DNA of 11,748 nucleotides from NCBI GenBank assembly GCA_937967375.1, contig CALCJF010000004.1:1-11748 (forward strand), given 5' to 3'. Shown here one piece after another: positions 1 through 6,470 of the stretch. This stretch comes from an uncultured Leucobacter sp. (GTDB lineage Bacteria > Actinomycetota > Actinomycetes > Actinomycetales > Microbacteriaceae). Under the pieces are notes generated by a model. That model had not been told where the DNA came from, made no database searches, and saw only the letters and a program-made list of their open reading frames with translations. Numbering within the stretch: the first letter of the stretch is position 1; each line of letters starts with the position of its first letter. The translations under genes and the position numbers were made by a program.

Positions 1-165
1 GGTCTCGTAGCGCCCGCCGCCCCGGTCGATGAGATTGCGGTGCTCGTTTCGGGCGCGATTCGCGAGATCGGCGCTCGCGTCGCGAGCGATCCTTCCCAGG
101 CCGAAGCGCTGCTCAACGCGCTGCGCATCACGTGCACCGCGCTGCTGGGGCCGACAAACGCGTAA
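1..165 (+). CDS. TetR-family transcriptional regulator, C-terminal fragment (cut by window edge)
   Basis: Frame 1 is open from the first base to a TAA at 163-165, giving 54 residues with no start codon in view. The fragment contains VLVSGAIREIGARVA and LLNALRITCTALL. These align without gaps to the C-terminus of the complete TetR regulator at 5841-6452 (VILIAGALREIGATVA, LLQSLRAACDAMF), with roughly half of the residues identical over the last 34 aligned positions. It is therefore the ligand-binding/dimerisation end of a paralogous TetR protein; the DNA-binding domain lies outside the window. It reads toward the transporter operon and ends 259 bp before the lipoprotein start, which would suit a local repressor. 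The ligand is unknown. The family call rests on similarity to the complete neighbour, because this fragment has no HTH of its own. Confidence 0.8.
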   Translation, partial: GLVAPAAPVDEIAVLVSGAIREIGARVASDPSQAEALLNALRITCTALLGPTNA

Positions 166-184
166 GACGTTTCTGGCGGGCCCT

Positions 185-199
185 CGCTCGAGATGAGCG
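185..199 (+). terminator. Small hairpin after the first TetR gene, weak terminator candidate
   Basis: CGCTC-GAGAT-GAGCG forms a perfect 5-bp stem with a 5-nt loop, starting 20 nt after the TAA. No T-tract follows, so an intrinsic terminator is not convincing. The rest of the 166-341 gap holds no credible ORF. Confidence 0.2.
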
Positions 200-282
200 G
201 CAACCTCCAGTCGTGAACAGAGCACGGGATTTCGGATCGCGCACCCGCACCGCAGCCGGAGGCTACTGGCTCCCCGCCAACC

Positions 283-300
283 CACTCAATACGTCGAGTG
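283..300. promoter_or_regulatory. Inverted repeat CACTC-N8-GAGTG, operator candidate
   Basis: Perfect 5-bp arms at 283-287 and 296-300 are separated by 8 nt. The ACTC/GAGT half-sites recur in the two ACTCAGAGT palindromes at 337-345 and 357-365, so a single dimeric regulator could use all three sites. The site lies about 40 bp upstream of the inferred -35 element, in a locally A-rich stretch. Confidence 0.35.
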
Positions 301-336
301 AGGGGTAAAAAAATGTCTCGCCAATACTTTTTCTGA

Positions 337-365
337 ACTCAGAGTATAGACAATGGACTCAGAGT
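337..365. promoter_or_regulatory. Tandem ACTCAGAGT palindromes, probable repressor operator
   Basis: The 9-bp near-palindrome ACTC-A-GAGT occurs at 337-345 and again at 357-365, exactly 20 bp apart, about two helical turns. The first copy overlaps the 5' part of the inferred -35 block, and the second lies in the promoter spacer just before the -10 block. This placement suits steric repression by a dimeric TetR-type protein, for example one of the two TetR paralogs flanking the operon. The assignment is inferred from symmetry, spacing and position only. Confidence 0.45.
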
Positions 366-375
366 GTGATTCACT
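342..375 (+). promoter_or_regulatory. Bipartite promoter-like block before the ABC/amidohydrolase operon (copy 1)
   Basis: GAGTATAGACA (342-352), 13 nt, then GTGATTCACT (366-375). The same two blocks with the same gap recur at 9002-9035. Read as a promoter, TAGACA (347-352) resembles a TTGACA -35 box, and TTCACT (370-375), 17 bp downstream, would be a weak -10 box. The conserved ends and unconserved spacer fit this reading. The start codon at 425 is 83 nt from the first base of the block, as in copy 2. It may instead be an activator site, since the -10 match is only three of six. Confidence 0.5.
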
Positions 376-396
376 GGCGAATGCTCGCCCTCGAGC
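376..396 (+). promoter_or_regulatory. Two overlapping, mutually exclusive 5' leader hairpins
   Basis: GGCGA-ATGC-TCGCC (376-389) and GCTCG-CCCT-CGAGC (383-396) each form a perfect 5-bp stem with a 4-nt loop. They share bases 383-389, so only one can form at a time. They sit at or just after the expected transcription start. They could be an operator with symmetric sites or leader RNA structure. Chance is also possible in GC-rich DNA. Confidence 0.25.
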
Positions 397-412
397 GATC
401 CATTCAATGCCG

Positions 413-418
413 AAAGGA
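413..418 (+). promoter_or_regulatory. Ribosome binding site fixing the lipoprotein start at 425
   Basis: AAAGGA lies 6 nt before the ATG at 425. The same GAAAGGAA context precedes the amidohydrolase start at 4056. An in-frame ATG at 353 lies inside the inferred promoter and would add 24 hydrophilic residues before the signal peptide, so 425 is preferred. Confidence 0.75.
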
Positions 419-424
419 ACCCTC

Positions 425-1417
425 ATGCTCTTCAATCGACGCACCGGGAAACGCCTCGCAGCAGGCGCTGCCGCCCTGGCCACCGCACTCTCACTCGCCG
501 CATGCACAGGGCCGGACGCGGCGGAGCCGACCTCCGGCGACTCGGGCGCGGCGCATAAGAGCATCGTCTTCGATTACCCGTACACGATGCTTCCGGTGTA
601 TCCGGTCGTGCTATCGGCGGCCCAGGACGAGGCAGCCGCAGCCGGATACGAACTTCTCACGACTGAGGACGAGGGATCGCTTGACAAGCAGGTTGCAAAC
701 CTCGGAACGCTCATCACACGCGGAGTCGGGGCGATCGTTTCGTTCCCCATCGAGACGAGCGCCCTCGACTCCGTCCTGCAACAAGCGCAGGGCGCCGGCA
801 CGAAGTGGATTACCTACGGTGGAAACATGGAGGGCGAAGACGGGTCGCTCGATCTCGCCAACACCGAGTCCGGCGAACTCACCGCGAAGGCCCTCGGCGA
901 TTGGCTCGATCAGCAGGGCATCACCAGCGGCACCGTACTCGTTCTCGGCAATGACACGGTCGAGCTCGGCCGCCAGCGCACCGATGGCATGCGTGACGGG
1001 CTGAAGAAGTACGCACCGGGCCTCAAGGTGGTCGAGGAGCTCGCCCTCGGCTCCGATGAGGGTGCCGCGGTCACGCAAGCGAAGCTCGTCGCCGATCCCT
1101 CAATCGATTACGTGCTCGCGGTCAACGACGACACCGCAGTCGGCGCCGCCATCGCGTTCCAGGAAGCCGGCAAAGACGTGGCTACCAGCTTCATCGCGGG
1201 CAACGATGGCGCCCCAAATGTGCTGAAAGATATTCGCGACGGCAACGGCTACGTCAAGGCGACAATCGCGCTGAACCTTTCAGAGATCGGTCGAGCGCTC
1301 GTCAAGGTCTCCATCGCAGCGATCGAAGGCAAGGGCGAGACCACGTATGTTGCAACACCGGTGCTCGCGACGAAGGAGTCGCCCGAGCTCGACGAGTTGA
1401 TCGCGCAATTCGACTGA
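425..1417 (+). CDS. ABC transporter solute-binding lipoprotein (Peripla_BP_4 / sugar-type)
   Basis: Extracytoplasmic receptor of a CUT2-type ABC importer, 330 aa. The N-terminus has a basic MLFNRRTGKR segment, an alanine-rich hydrophobic core and a lipobox LAAC with the lipidated Cys at residue 27, so it should be membrane-anchored outside the cell. A short Gly/Ser/Asp linker follows, then a two-lobe periplasmic-binding fold. VFDYPYTMLPVY is the first strand region, ITRGVGAIVSFPIE resembles the family's D/N-x-I-I-ISP segment, and LAVNDDTAVGAAIAFQEAG plus FIAGNDGAPN are typical C-lobe motifs of ribose/LacI-like binding proteins. It is first in the operon and ends 2 nt before the ATPase start. 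The family binds sugars but also autoinducers, nucleosides and other polar ligands; the amidohydrolase downstream makes a plain sugar less likely. The ligand is unknown. Confidence 0.88.
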   Translation: MLFNRRTGKRLAAGAAALATALSLAACTGPDAAEPTSGDSGAAHKSIVFDYPYTMLPVYPVVLSAAQDEAAAAGYELLTTEDEGSLDKQVANLGTLITRGVGAIVSFPIETSALDSVLQQAQGAGTKWITYGGNMEGEDGSLDLANTESGELTAKALGDWLDQQGITSGTVLVLGNDTVELGRQRTDGMRDGLKKYAPGLKVVEELALGSDEGAAVTQAKLVADPSIDYVLAVNDDTAVGAAIAFQEAGKDVATSFIAGNDGAPNVLKDIRDGNGYVKATIALNLSEIGRALVKVSIAAIEGKGETTYVATPVLATKESPELDELIAQFD

Positions 1418-1419
1418 TC

Positions 1420-3012
1420 ATGGCAGACCTCTCGTCACCCACCACGCAGACAGAGATCCTCTCCGTCCGCGGGGCCGTGAAGCGCTACGGCGCCTTCGCG
1501 GCCCTGCGGGGCGTCGACCTCAGTGTGCGGCGCGGCTCGATCCACGCGCTCCTGGGGCACAACGGTGCCGGAAAATCGACGCTCATCGAGATCATCGGCG
1601 GTTCACACCCTCTCACCGAGGGAACCCTCGAGTTCGCCGGATCTCCCTTGCATGTCTCGAGCCCGCGAGAAGCGAGCTCGCTCGGCATCTCTGTCATTCA
1701 CCAGCATCTCAGCCTCGTCGACTCGCTGACCGTCGCCGACAATATCTTTCTCGGCGAAGAGATTTCGCGGGCGGGACTGCTTCGCAAGCGAGAGCAGCAT
1801 CAGGAGGCCAAACGCGCCCTCGAACGCGTCGGTGCCAGCTGCCGGCCCACCGACCTGGTCTCGCAGCTCTCCGCCGCGCAGCGACAGCTGGTCGAGATCG
1901 CGAAAGCGCTGCGGCGTGACACGCAATTGCTCATTCTCGATGAGCCGACCGCAGCCCTCTCCGACGCAGAATCACAGCGCCTCGGTTCCCTCATCATGCA
2001 ACTGCGCGACGAAGGCCTCGGCATCATCTACGTCACCCACCTCTTGCAAGAGGTCGAACGCCTAGCTGACGAGGTCACTGTTTTAGAAGACGGAGCGGTG
2101 TCATACGCAGGCCCCTCCCGCGAGCTCGGCCGAGAAGACCTCGTGCGACTCATCTCAGGCGACAGGGTCGCCCACCCGGTGCTCACCGAGACCGCGCAAC
2201 TGCGCGTCACTGCACGAGCAAAAGGAATGCAGGCCATCGAGACCACGTCGCTCTGCGGTGACGGCTTCGGGCCGATCGATCTCTCCGTCGCGCCGGGCGA
2301 GGTCGTGGGGCTCTTCGGCATGCTCGGATCGGGGCGCGGCGAACTTCTCGAGACCCTCGCTGGAGCGCGGCGAGCAGATTCAGGCACGATCGCCTACGGC
2401 GGTGAGAGGATCGCCTTCGCCTCTCCTGCACTCGCCGCTCGGCACGGGGTGCACCTCGTCGGTGCCGATCGCGCGCGCAGCGGTGTGCTGCACGGCATGA
2501 GCGTCTTCGACAACCTCCTCGTTTCGGCCCTCTCGAGACTCAGCCGCGGTGGCCTGCGCGACAAAGGAGCCGAACGGAGGGTGTACGACGAGACGGTGCG
2601 GGCGTTCGACCTTCGCGCCACGGCCAAAGCCATGATCGGCACGCTCTCGGGCGGCAATCAGCAGAAGGTAATGCTGGCCAGGGCGGCCTACGCTTCGCAG
2701 GCGCCACTCGCCCTGTTGCTCGACGGCCCCACCCAGGGCGTCGATGTGGGAGCGCGAGCCGATATCTATCGCAGCCTGCGACAGCTCGCCGAGCAGCAGG
2801 GCGTCGCAGTGCTGTTCTCTTCGACCGACCCCGAAGAAATGCTCGATCTCGCCGATCGCATCCTCGTTGTGCGTCAGGGCACGGTCGTCGCGCAGCTCGA
2901 CGCGCGAGACGCGACCGACACCCAGATCATCGCGCTCGCCTCGCATGGCGCACCCACCGACACGAGCCCCGAATCACTCTCCCCCGCTACCGAGAATGCC
3001 GGAACACCATGA
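1420..3012 (+). CDS. Sugar-type (CUT2/RbsA-like) ABC transporter ATP-binding protein, two nucleotide-binding domains
   Basis: ATPase of the importer, 530 aa, the usual length for fused double-NBD RbsA/MglA proteins. NBD1: Walker A GHNGAGKST (46-54), signature LSAAQRQ (150-156), Walker B LLILDEPT with D174/E175, switch His207. NBD2: a degenerate Walker A, GMLGSGRGEL (300-309), which lacks the lysine as is normal for this family, signature LSGGNQQK (409-416), then LLLDGPTQGVDVGAR. At residue 436 the usual catalytic Glu after the Walker B Asp is Gly, so the second site looks inactive and hydrolysis should depend on NBD1. The ATG is 2 nt after the lipoprotein stop, and the TGA overlaps the permease ATG (ATGA), pointing to translational coupling. 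The protein should sit on the inner membrane face with two copies of the permease at 3009. Confidence 0.92.
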   Translation: MADLSSPTTQTEILSVRGAVKRYGAFAALRGVDLSVRRGSIHALLGHNGAGKSTLIEIIGGSHPLTEGTLEFAGSPLHVSSPREASSLGISVIHQHLSLVDSLTVADNIFLGEEISRAGLLRKREQHQEAKRALERVGASCRPTDLVSQLSAAQRQLVEIAKALRRDTQLLILDEPTAALSDAESQRLGSLIMQLRDEGLGIIYVTHLLQEVERLADEVTVLEDGAVSYAGPSRELGREDLVRLISGDRVAHPVLTETAQLRVTARAKGMQAIETTSLCGDGFGPIDLSVAPGEVVGLFGMLGSGRGELLETLAGARRADSGTIAYGGERIAFASPALAARHGVHLVGADRARSGVLHGMSVFDNLLVSALSRLSRGGLRDKGAERRVYDETVRAFDLRATAKAMIGTLSGGNQQKVMLARAAYASQAPLALLLDGPTQGVDVGARADIYRSLRQLAEQQGVAVLFSSTDPEEMLDLADRILVVRQGTVVAQLDARDATDTQIIALASHGAPTDTSPESLSPATENAGTP

Positions 3013-4037
3013 CCCTCACCAATGAAACGCACACCGACCCGCACACCGACCCCTCGCCTACCGAGCCGCACCAAGCCCGAATCTCGCTCGCCCACAGGCT
3101 TCGCGCCGGGGCAATGCAGAACATCCTGCTGCTCGGGCTCATCGCGCTCGGACTCATCTTTCAGCTACTCACCGGCGTCTTCCTCAACCCTGGCAACATT
3201 CGCGGCATCCTGCTCGACAGCGCCGTGCTGCTCATTGTCTCCGTGCCGGCCGCACTGCTGCTTATCTCAGGTTACGTCGATCTCTCGATCGGCTCGGTCG
3301 TCGGGCTCGGCGGCATTACCGCAGCCATGCTGCTCACACAGGGGGTGCCGACTGTGCTGGCGATCCTCGTCGCCTTGATCGCCTGCGCAGCCGTCGGGCT
3401 GCTCAACGCCGTGCTCATCACCGTCACCAAGCTCTCGCCACTGATCGTCACCCTCGGCACACTCTCACTCGCCTACGGCATCACCCGCGGGGTCAGCTCG
3501 CTGCCGCTCTCGGGCTTTCCCGCCGACTTCCGCATGATCGGCGGGGGTGCGGTTGCAGGGATCCCGATCCCCGTGGTCATCGCGGCGGTCGTCGCCGTGA
3601 TCGGGTGGCTGTTCGCGGCGAAGGTTGCGGTTGGGCGCCACGTCTACGCCATCGGATCGAACCCGGCGGCCTCATATCTCTCGGGTCTTCGCGTGCGCCT
3701 CGTGCCGATGGTGCTCTACGTCGTTGTCGCGGTGTTCGCCGGGTTCGGCGGCATCATCGGCGCAAGCCGCCTCGGCAGCGCCTCGTCGGGCACATTGGGC
3801 GTCGGATTCGAGATCACGGTATTGACGGCGCTGCTGCTTGGCGGCATCAGTTTCACCGGGGGCAGCGGCAGCGTGGTGGGCGTCGTCATCGGTGTGCTGT
3901 TTCTCGGCACTCTGCAGAATGGGCTTACGCTCATCGGCATCGCGAGCTTCTGGCAGAACATCGCAACTGGCGCCGTGCTCGTGCTCGCGGCAGGCCTCAA
4001 CTATCTGAACGAACGGCGACGCACCTCGCGCCGCTAA
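3009..4037 (+). CDS. Sugar-type ABC transporter permease (RbsC/BPD_transp_2 family)
   Basis: Membrane channel subunit of the importer, 342 aa. A hydrophilic Thr/His/Pro-rich N-terminus of about 30 residues is followed by multiple hydrophobic helices starting at NILLLGLIALGLIF. Family hallmarks are visible: GYVDLSIGSVVGLGG after the second helix, LSPLIVTLGTLSLAYGITRG, and the cytoplasmic coupling loop VGRHVYAIGSNPAASYLSGL. The glycine-rich LLGGISFTGGSGSVVGVVIG and a basic tail (NERRRTSRR) are typical of RbsC/XylH permeases. Only one permease gene is present, so a homodimer is expected. Its ATG overlaps the ATPase stop by 4 nt. The amidohydrolase starts 18 nt after its stop with its own SD sequence, so all four genes are probably one transcript. 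Confidence 0.92.
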   Translation: MTLTNETHTDPHTDPSPTEPHQARISLAHRLRAGAMQNILLLGLIALGLIFQLLTGVFLNPGNIRGILLDSAVLLIVSVPAALLLISGYVDLSIGSVVGLGGITAAMLLTQGVPTVLAILVALIACAAVGLLNAVLITVTKLSPLIVTLGTLSLAYGITRGVSSLPLSGFPADFRMIGGGAVAGIPIPVVIAAVVAVIGWLFAAKVAVGRHVYAIGSNPAASYLSGLRVRLVPMVLYVVVAVFAGFGGIIGASRLGSASSGTLGVGFEITVLTALLLGGISFTGGSGSVVGVVIGVLFLGTLQNGLTLIGIASFWQNIATGAVLVLAAGLNYLNERRRTSRR

Positions 4038-4055
4038 GCCCCGAAAGGAAGCATC

Positions 4056-5714
4056 ATGACCGAACAGACGCCCGACACCATCATCGTCGATGCGAGGGTT
4101 TTCACCGTTGACGACCGCGACTCCTGGGTCGAGGCCTTCGCGATCGCCGACGGTGTCGTCATCGCGACCGGCACAACCGCCGAGATCGAACGCCTCGCAG
4201 TCGAGACCACCCGTCGAGTCGATGCACGCGGGCGAATGATCATGCCCGGGATCGTCGACGTGCACTCGCACCTGATTCTCGGCGGGCAGCAGGCCGCCTG
4301 GGAGCTGCCGATCCAACCCACATGGTCGATCGATCAGGTGCTCGAGACCGTCGCGGGGGCGGCAGCGCAGCTGCCCGCCGACTCTTGGATCATCGGTGGC
4401 ATCGTCGGCAGCCTGGCCATGAACGAGATCACAGATGCCTCTTACCTCGCTCGCCTCGACGAGGCGGCCGGGGGCCGACCGGTGCTGCTGCGCGACGACA
4501 CACAGCACAACCGCTGGGTGAACTCGGTCACACTCGAGATGATGGGAGTCACCGAGACCACACCCGATCTCGAAGGCGGCCAGTATGTGCGTGACGCTCA
4601 GGGCAGGCTCACCGGCGTCATGTGGGAGCTTGCGTCGCGCCATGCAGAAGAAGTAGCGGTCGCCGCGATTCCCGATCAGGATCACCGCAACCGCGTCTCG
4701 GCCGCAGAGGCGATCAAGATCATGAACTCCTACGGGGTCACGGCAACCCAAGAGGCGGCGACGTTCGAATCCGCGCTCAGCGCCTTCAGCGAACTTGACC
4801 GGGCCGGCGATCTCAACGCATGGGTCGTCGCATCGATGCCCGCTCGGGACTTCGTCGTGGGGGTCGGAGACGTCGGAGACGCGTTGTTCGACAAGTCTGA
4901 ACAGTACCGCACCGAGCACGTGCGCCCTGACTTTGTGAAGGCGGTCGTCGATGGAATCCCGATGTCATACACCGCGACATTTCTCGACCCATACAAACCG
5001 GGGCACAACCACGATGGGTGCTATCGCGGCGTTTCGTATTTCACGATGCCCGAGCTCGTAGAACTGCTCGACTCCTGTTATCGGCGCGGCCTCGGCTGCA
5101 AGATGCATGCGACGGGTGACGGGAGCGTGCACGAGATTCTCGACGCGGTCGAGATCATTCGCAAGCTGCGCGGGCCCGGGCCGACCTTTCACATCGCGCA
5201 CGTCGAGTTCGTCACCCCCGAAGACGTCGCACGGTTCGAGAAGCTCGACGTGGTGCCCGATGTCTCGCCGGCGATGTGGTTTCCGAGCCCGATGTCCATC
5301 GCGATCGACGCGGTGATCAACGAGCAGCTTATGACCCGCATGTGGCCGCTGCGCGAACTGGTAGACGGGGGCGCATTGCTCTCTGCCGGTTCAGACTGGC
5401 CCTGCGCGATGCCCACGCCCGACCCATGGGTCGGCATCGAGACGATGGTGACGAGGGCGAATCCTGATCCCGCATACCCGGGCACGCTGAACCCAGATCA
5501 GGCATTACGGCTTGAAGAGGTGCTGCGAGCATATACCCGTGGCCCCGCCACGGCGATGGGTCTCGGCGACGTGACCGGTTCGATCGAGGTCGGTAAGTCG
5601 GCCGACTTCATCATGCTGGATCAGAACCTCTTCGAGGTAGACCCTGGCGAGGTGCATCGCACACGCGCCGTGCAGACCTGGTTCGGGGGGCGACTGGTGC
5701 ACGAGATCGTGTGA
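4056..5714 (+). CDS. YtcJ-like metal-dependent amidohydrolase (Amidohydro_3)
   Basis: Predicted cytoplasmic hydrolase, 552 aa, close to the usual size of YtcJ/NfdA-type amidohydrolases, with no signal peptide. An N-terminal beta-sandwich part (TIIVDARVFTVDDR) leads to PGIVDVHSHL with metal ligands H70 and H72. VKAVVDGIP carries K295, at the position of the family's bridging-lysine segment. Further ligands are H351 and H359 in KMHATGDGSVHEILD, H379 and H382 in FHIAHVEFV, and catalytic D447 in SAGSDWP. The C-terminus returns to the composite domain (GSIEVGKSADFIMLDQN). The family hydrolyses amide or related C-N bonds, for example N-acyl or N-substituted formamide groups. A strong AAAGGAAG SD precedes the ATG. 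Co-transcription with the importer suggests that the imported solute, or a derivative of it, is the substrate. The specific substrate is unknown. Confidence 0.88.
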   Translation: MTEQTPDTIIVDARVFTVDDRDSWVEAFAIADGVVIATGTTAEIERLAVETTRRVDARGRMIMPGIVDVHSHLILGGQQAAWELPIQPTWSIDQVLETVAGAAAQLPADSWIIGGIVGSLAMNEITDASYLARLDEAAGGRPVLLRDDTQHNRWVNSVTLEMMGVTETTPDLEGGQYVRDAQGRLTGVMWELASRHAEEVAVAAIPDQDHRNRVSAAEAIKIMNSYGVTATQEAATFESALSAFSELDRAGDLNAWVVASMPARDFVVGVGDVGDALFDKSEQYRTEHVRPDFVKAVVDGIPMSYTATFLDPYKPGHNHDGCYRGVSYFTMPELVELLDSCYRRGLGCKMHATGDGSVHEILDAVEIIRKLRGPGPTFHIAHVEFVTPEDVARFEKLDVVPDVSPAMWFPSPMSIAIDAVINEQLMTRMWPLRELVDGGALLSAGSDWPCAMPTPDPWVGIETMVTRANPDPAYPGTLNPDQALRLEEVLRAYTRGPATAMGLGDVTGSIEVGKSADFIMLDQNLFEVDPGEVHRTRAVQTWFGGRLVHEIV

Positions 5715-5728
5715 TCCGAGAGCGGGAT

Positions 5729-5784
5729 CGGAGGATTCGTCAAACTGTGTAGCTGGCTCGCTGCGCGGCCTGCCGAATCCTCCG
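5729..5784 (+). terminator. Long-loop 11-bp inverted repeat after the amidohydrolase gene
   Basis: CGGAGGATTCG (5729-5739) is perfectly complementary to CGAATCCTCCG (5774-5784), enclosing a 34-nt GC-rich loop that could fold further. It begins 15 nt after the amidohydrolase stop and ends before the TetR gene. No T-run follows, so it may be a Rho-dependent or processing hairpin, or a DNA-level operator, rather than a classic intrinsic terminator. An 11-bp perfect match in so short an intergenic region is unlikely to be chance. Confidence 0.45.
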
Positions 5785-5791
5785 CGCTCGT

Positions 5792-5812
5792 GTGATTGAC
5801 TTGCACCAGTCA
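5792..5812. promoter_or_regulatory. Imperfect inverted repeat before the TetR gene, autoregulatory operator candidate
   Basis: TGACT (5797-5801) and AGTCA (5808-5812) flank 6 nt, and an outer TGAT/TCA extends the symmetry with one base offset. The left part, GTGATTGACTT (5792-5802), matches the right half of the shared promoter block, GTGATTCACTT, at 10 of 11 positions. No GAGTATAGACA half accompanies it. It could be a site for the downstream TetR protein. Confidence 0.3.
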
Positions 5813-5840
5813 TCATTCGAACACCTTGAAAGTACTCCCC

Positions 5841-6452
5841 GTGCCAAAGCAATTCCCGGGTCTTCGCGAGCGAAACCGACTGCGCACTCGAGATGACATT
5901 CTCGTCGCAATGTCGGTGCTGCTTGGCGAGCGCTCATTCGAGAGCATCACGATCGATGACGTATCGCAGAGCTCTGGCGTGTCACGCGGCACACTCTACA
6001 CATACTTCCCCGACGGGCGTGACCAGCTCGTGCGCGATGCTTACATCAGAATGGCCGAAAAGGTTGCGCAGGGAGGCGCTGAACAGCGAGCACAGCACAC
6101 GTCTATCACCGACAAGATCATCGGTCTCGCCACAGCACTGATTGACGTCGCGGTGACTCCCGAGGGGCGATTCTACGGAATGATCGGCTCGGCCCTCTTC
6201 GGCCCGCTGGGAGGCGTCACCGGAACCGCATCGGGCAGCTTCCGGGCGATGCTCGTGGAAGACCTGCATCAGGCCAAGCTCGACGGACGCCTTCCCGCTG
6301 AGCTGCTTGTCGAAGAAACCGTCATACTCATCGCAGGCGCCCTTCGCGAGATCGGGGCGACCGTCGCACGCGAGCCGAATCGAGCGCCGCAACTGCTGCA
6401 GTCCCTTCGCGCAGCGTGCGACGCGATGTTCGCGTCTGCTTCTCCTGCTTAG
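5841..6452 (+). CDS. TetR-family transcriptional regulator
   Basis: Ligand-responsive DNA-binding repressor, about 203 aa from the GTG at 5841. A TetR_N helix-turn-helix is clear: RLRTRDDILVAMSVLLGER, then FESITIDDVSQSSGVSRGTLYTYFPDGRDQLV. The C-terminal helical domain ends with ILIAGALREIGATVA, which is shared with the truncated regulator at 1-165. GTG 5841 is chosen because GAAAG at 5828-5832 lies 8 nt upstream and the protein then begins a few residues before the HTH; TTG 5796 or TTG 5826 would add an unusual leader. It follows the amidohydrolase by 126 bp containing an inverted repeat and a possible operator, and converges on the kinase gene with 18 bp between stops. It likely controls the neighbouring catabolic operons, itself, or both. 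The inducer is unknown. Confidence 0.88.
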   Translation: MPKQFPGLRERNRLRTRDDILVAMSVLLGERSFESITIDDVSQSSGVSRGTLYTYFPDGRDQLVRDAYIRMAEKVAQGGAEQRAQHTSITDKIIGLATALIDVAVTPEGRFYGMIGSALFGPLGGVTGTASGSFRAMLVEDLHQAKLDGRLPAELLVEETVILIAGALREIGATVAREPNRAPQLLQSLRAACDAMFASASPA

Positions 6453-6470
6453 ACGCTCTCCACGCTCCCG

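Noticed and set aside
166..341. Search of the left intergenic gap for a small gene, tRNA or riboswitch.
   Set aside because: No SD-preceded ORF, no cloverleaf and no recognizable aptamer; only short inverted repeats.
353..424. An in-frame ATG at 353 would extend the lipoprotein by 24 residues.
   Set aside because: It lies inside the inferred promoter block, has no SD sequence, and would bury the signal peptide. The ATG at 425 has AAAGGA at 6 nt and an immediate basic-hydrophobic-lipobox signal.
2380..2946. Minus-strand open frame opposite the second half of the ABC ATPase.
   Set aside because: It lies antisense to conserved NBD2 motifs, with no recognizable domain.
3672..4919. Long minus-strand open frame of 415 codons opposite the permease and amidohydrolase genes.
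   Set aside because: It is a shadow of two well-supported genes. The translation is rich in Asp/Arg/His/Cys with no domain motif, and it crosses a gene boundary.
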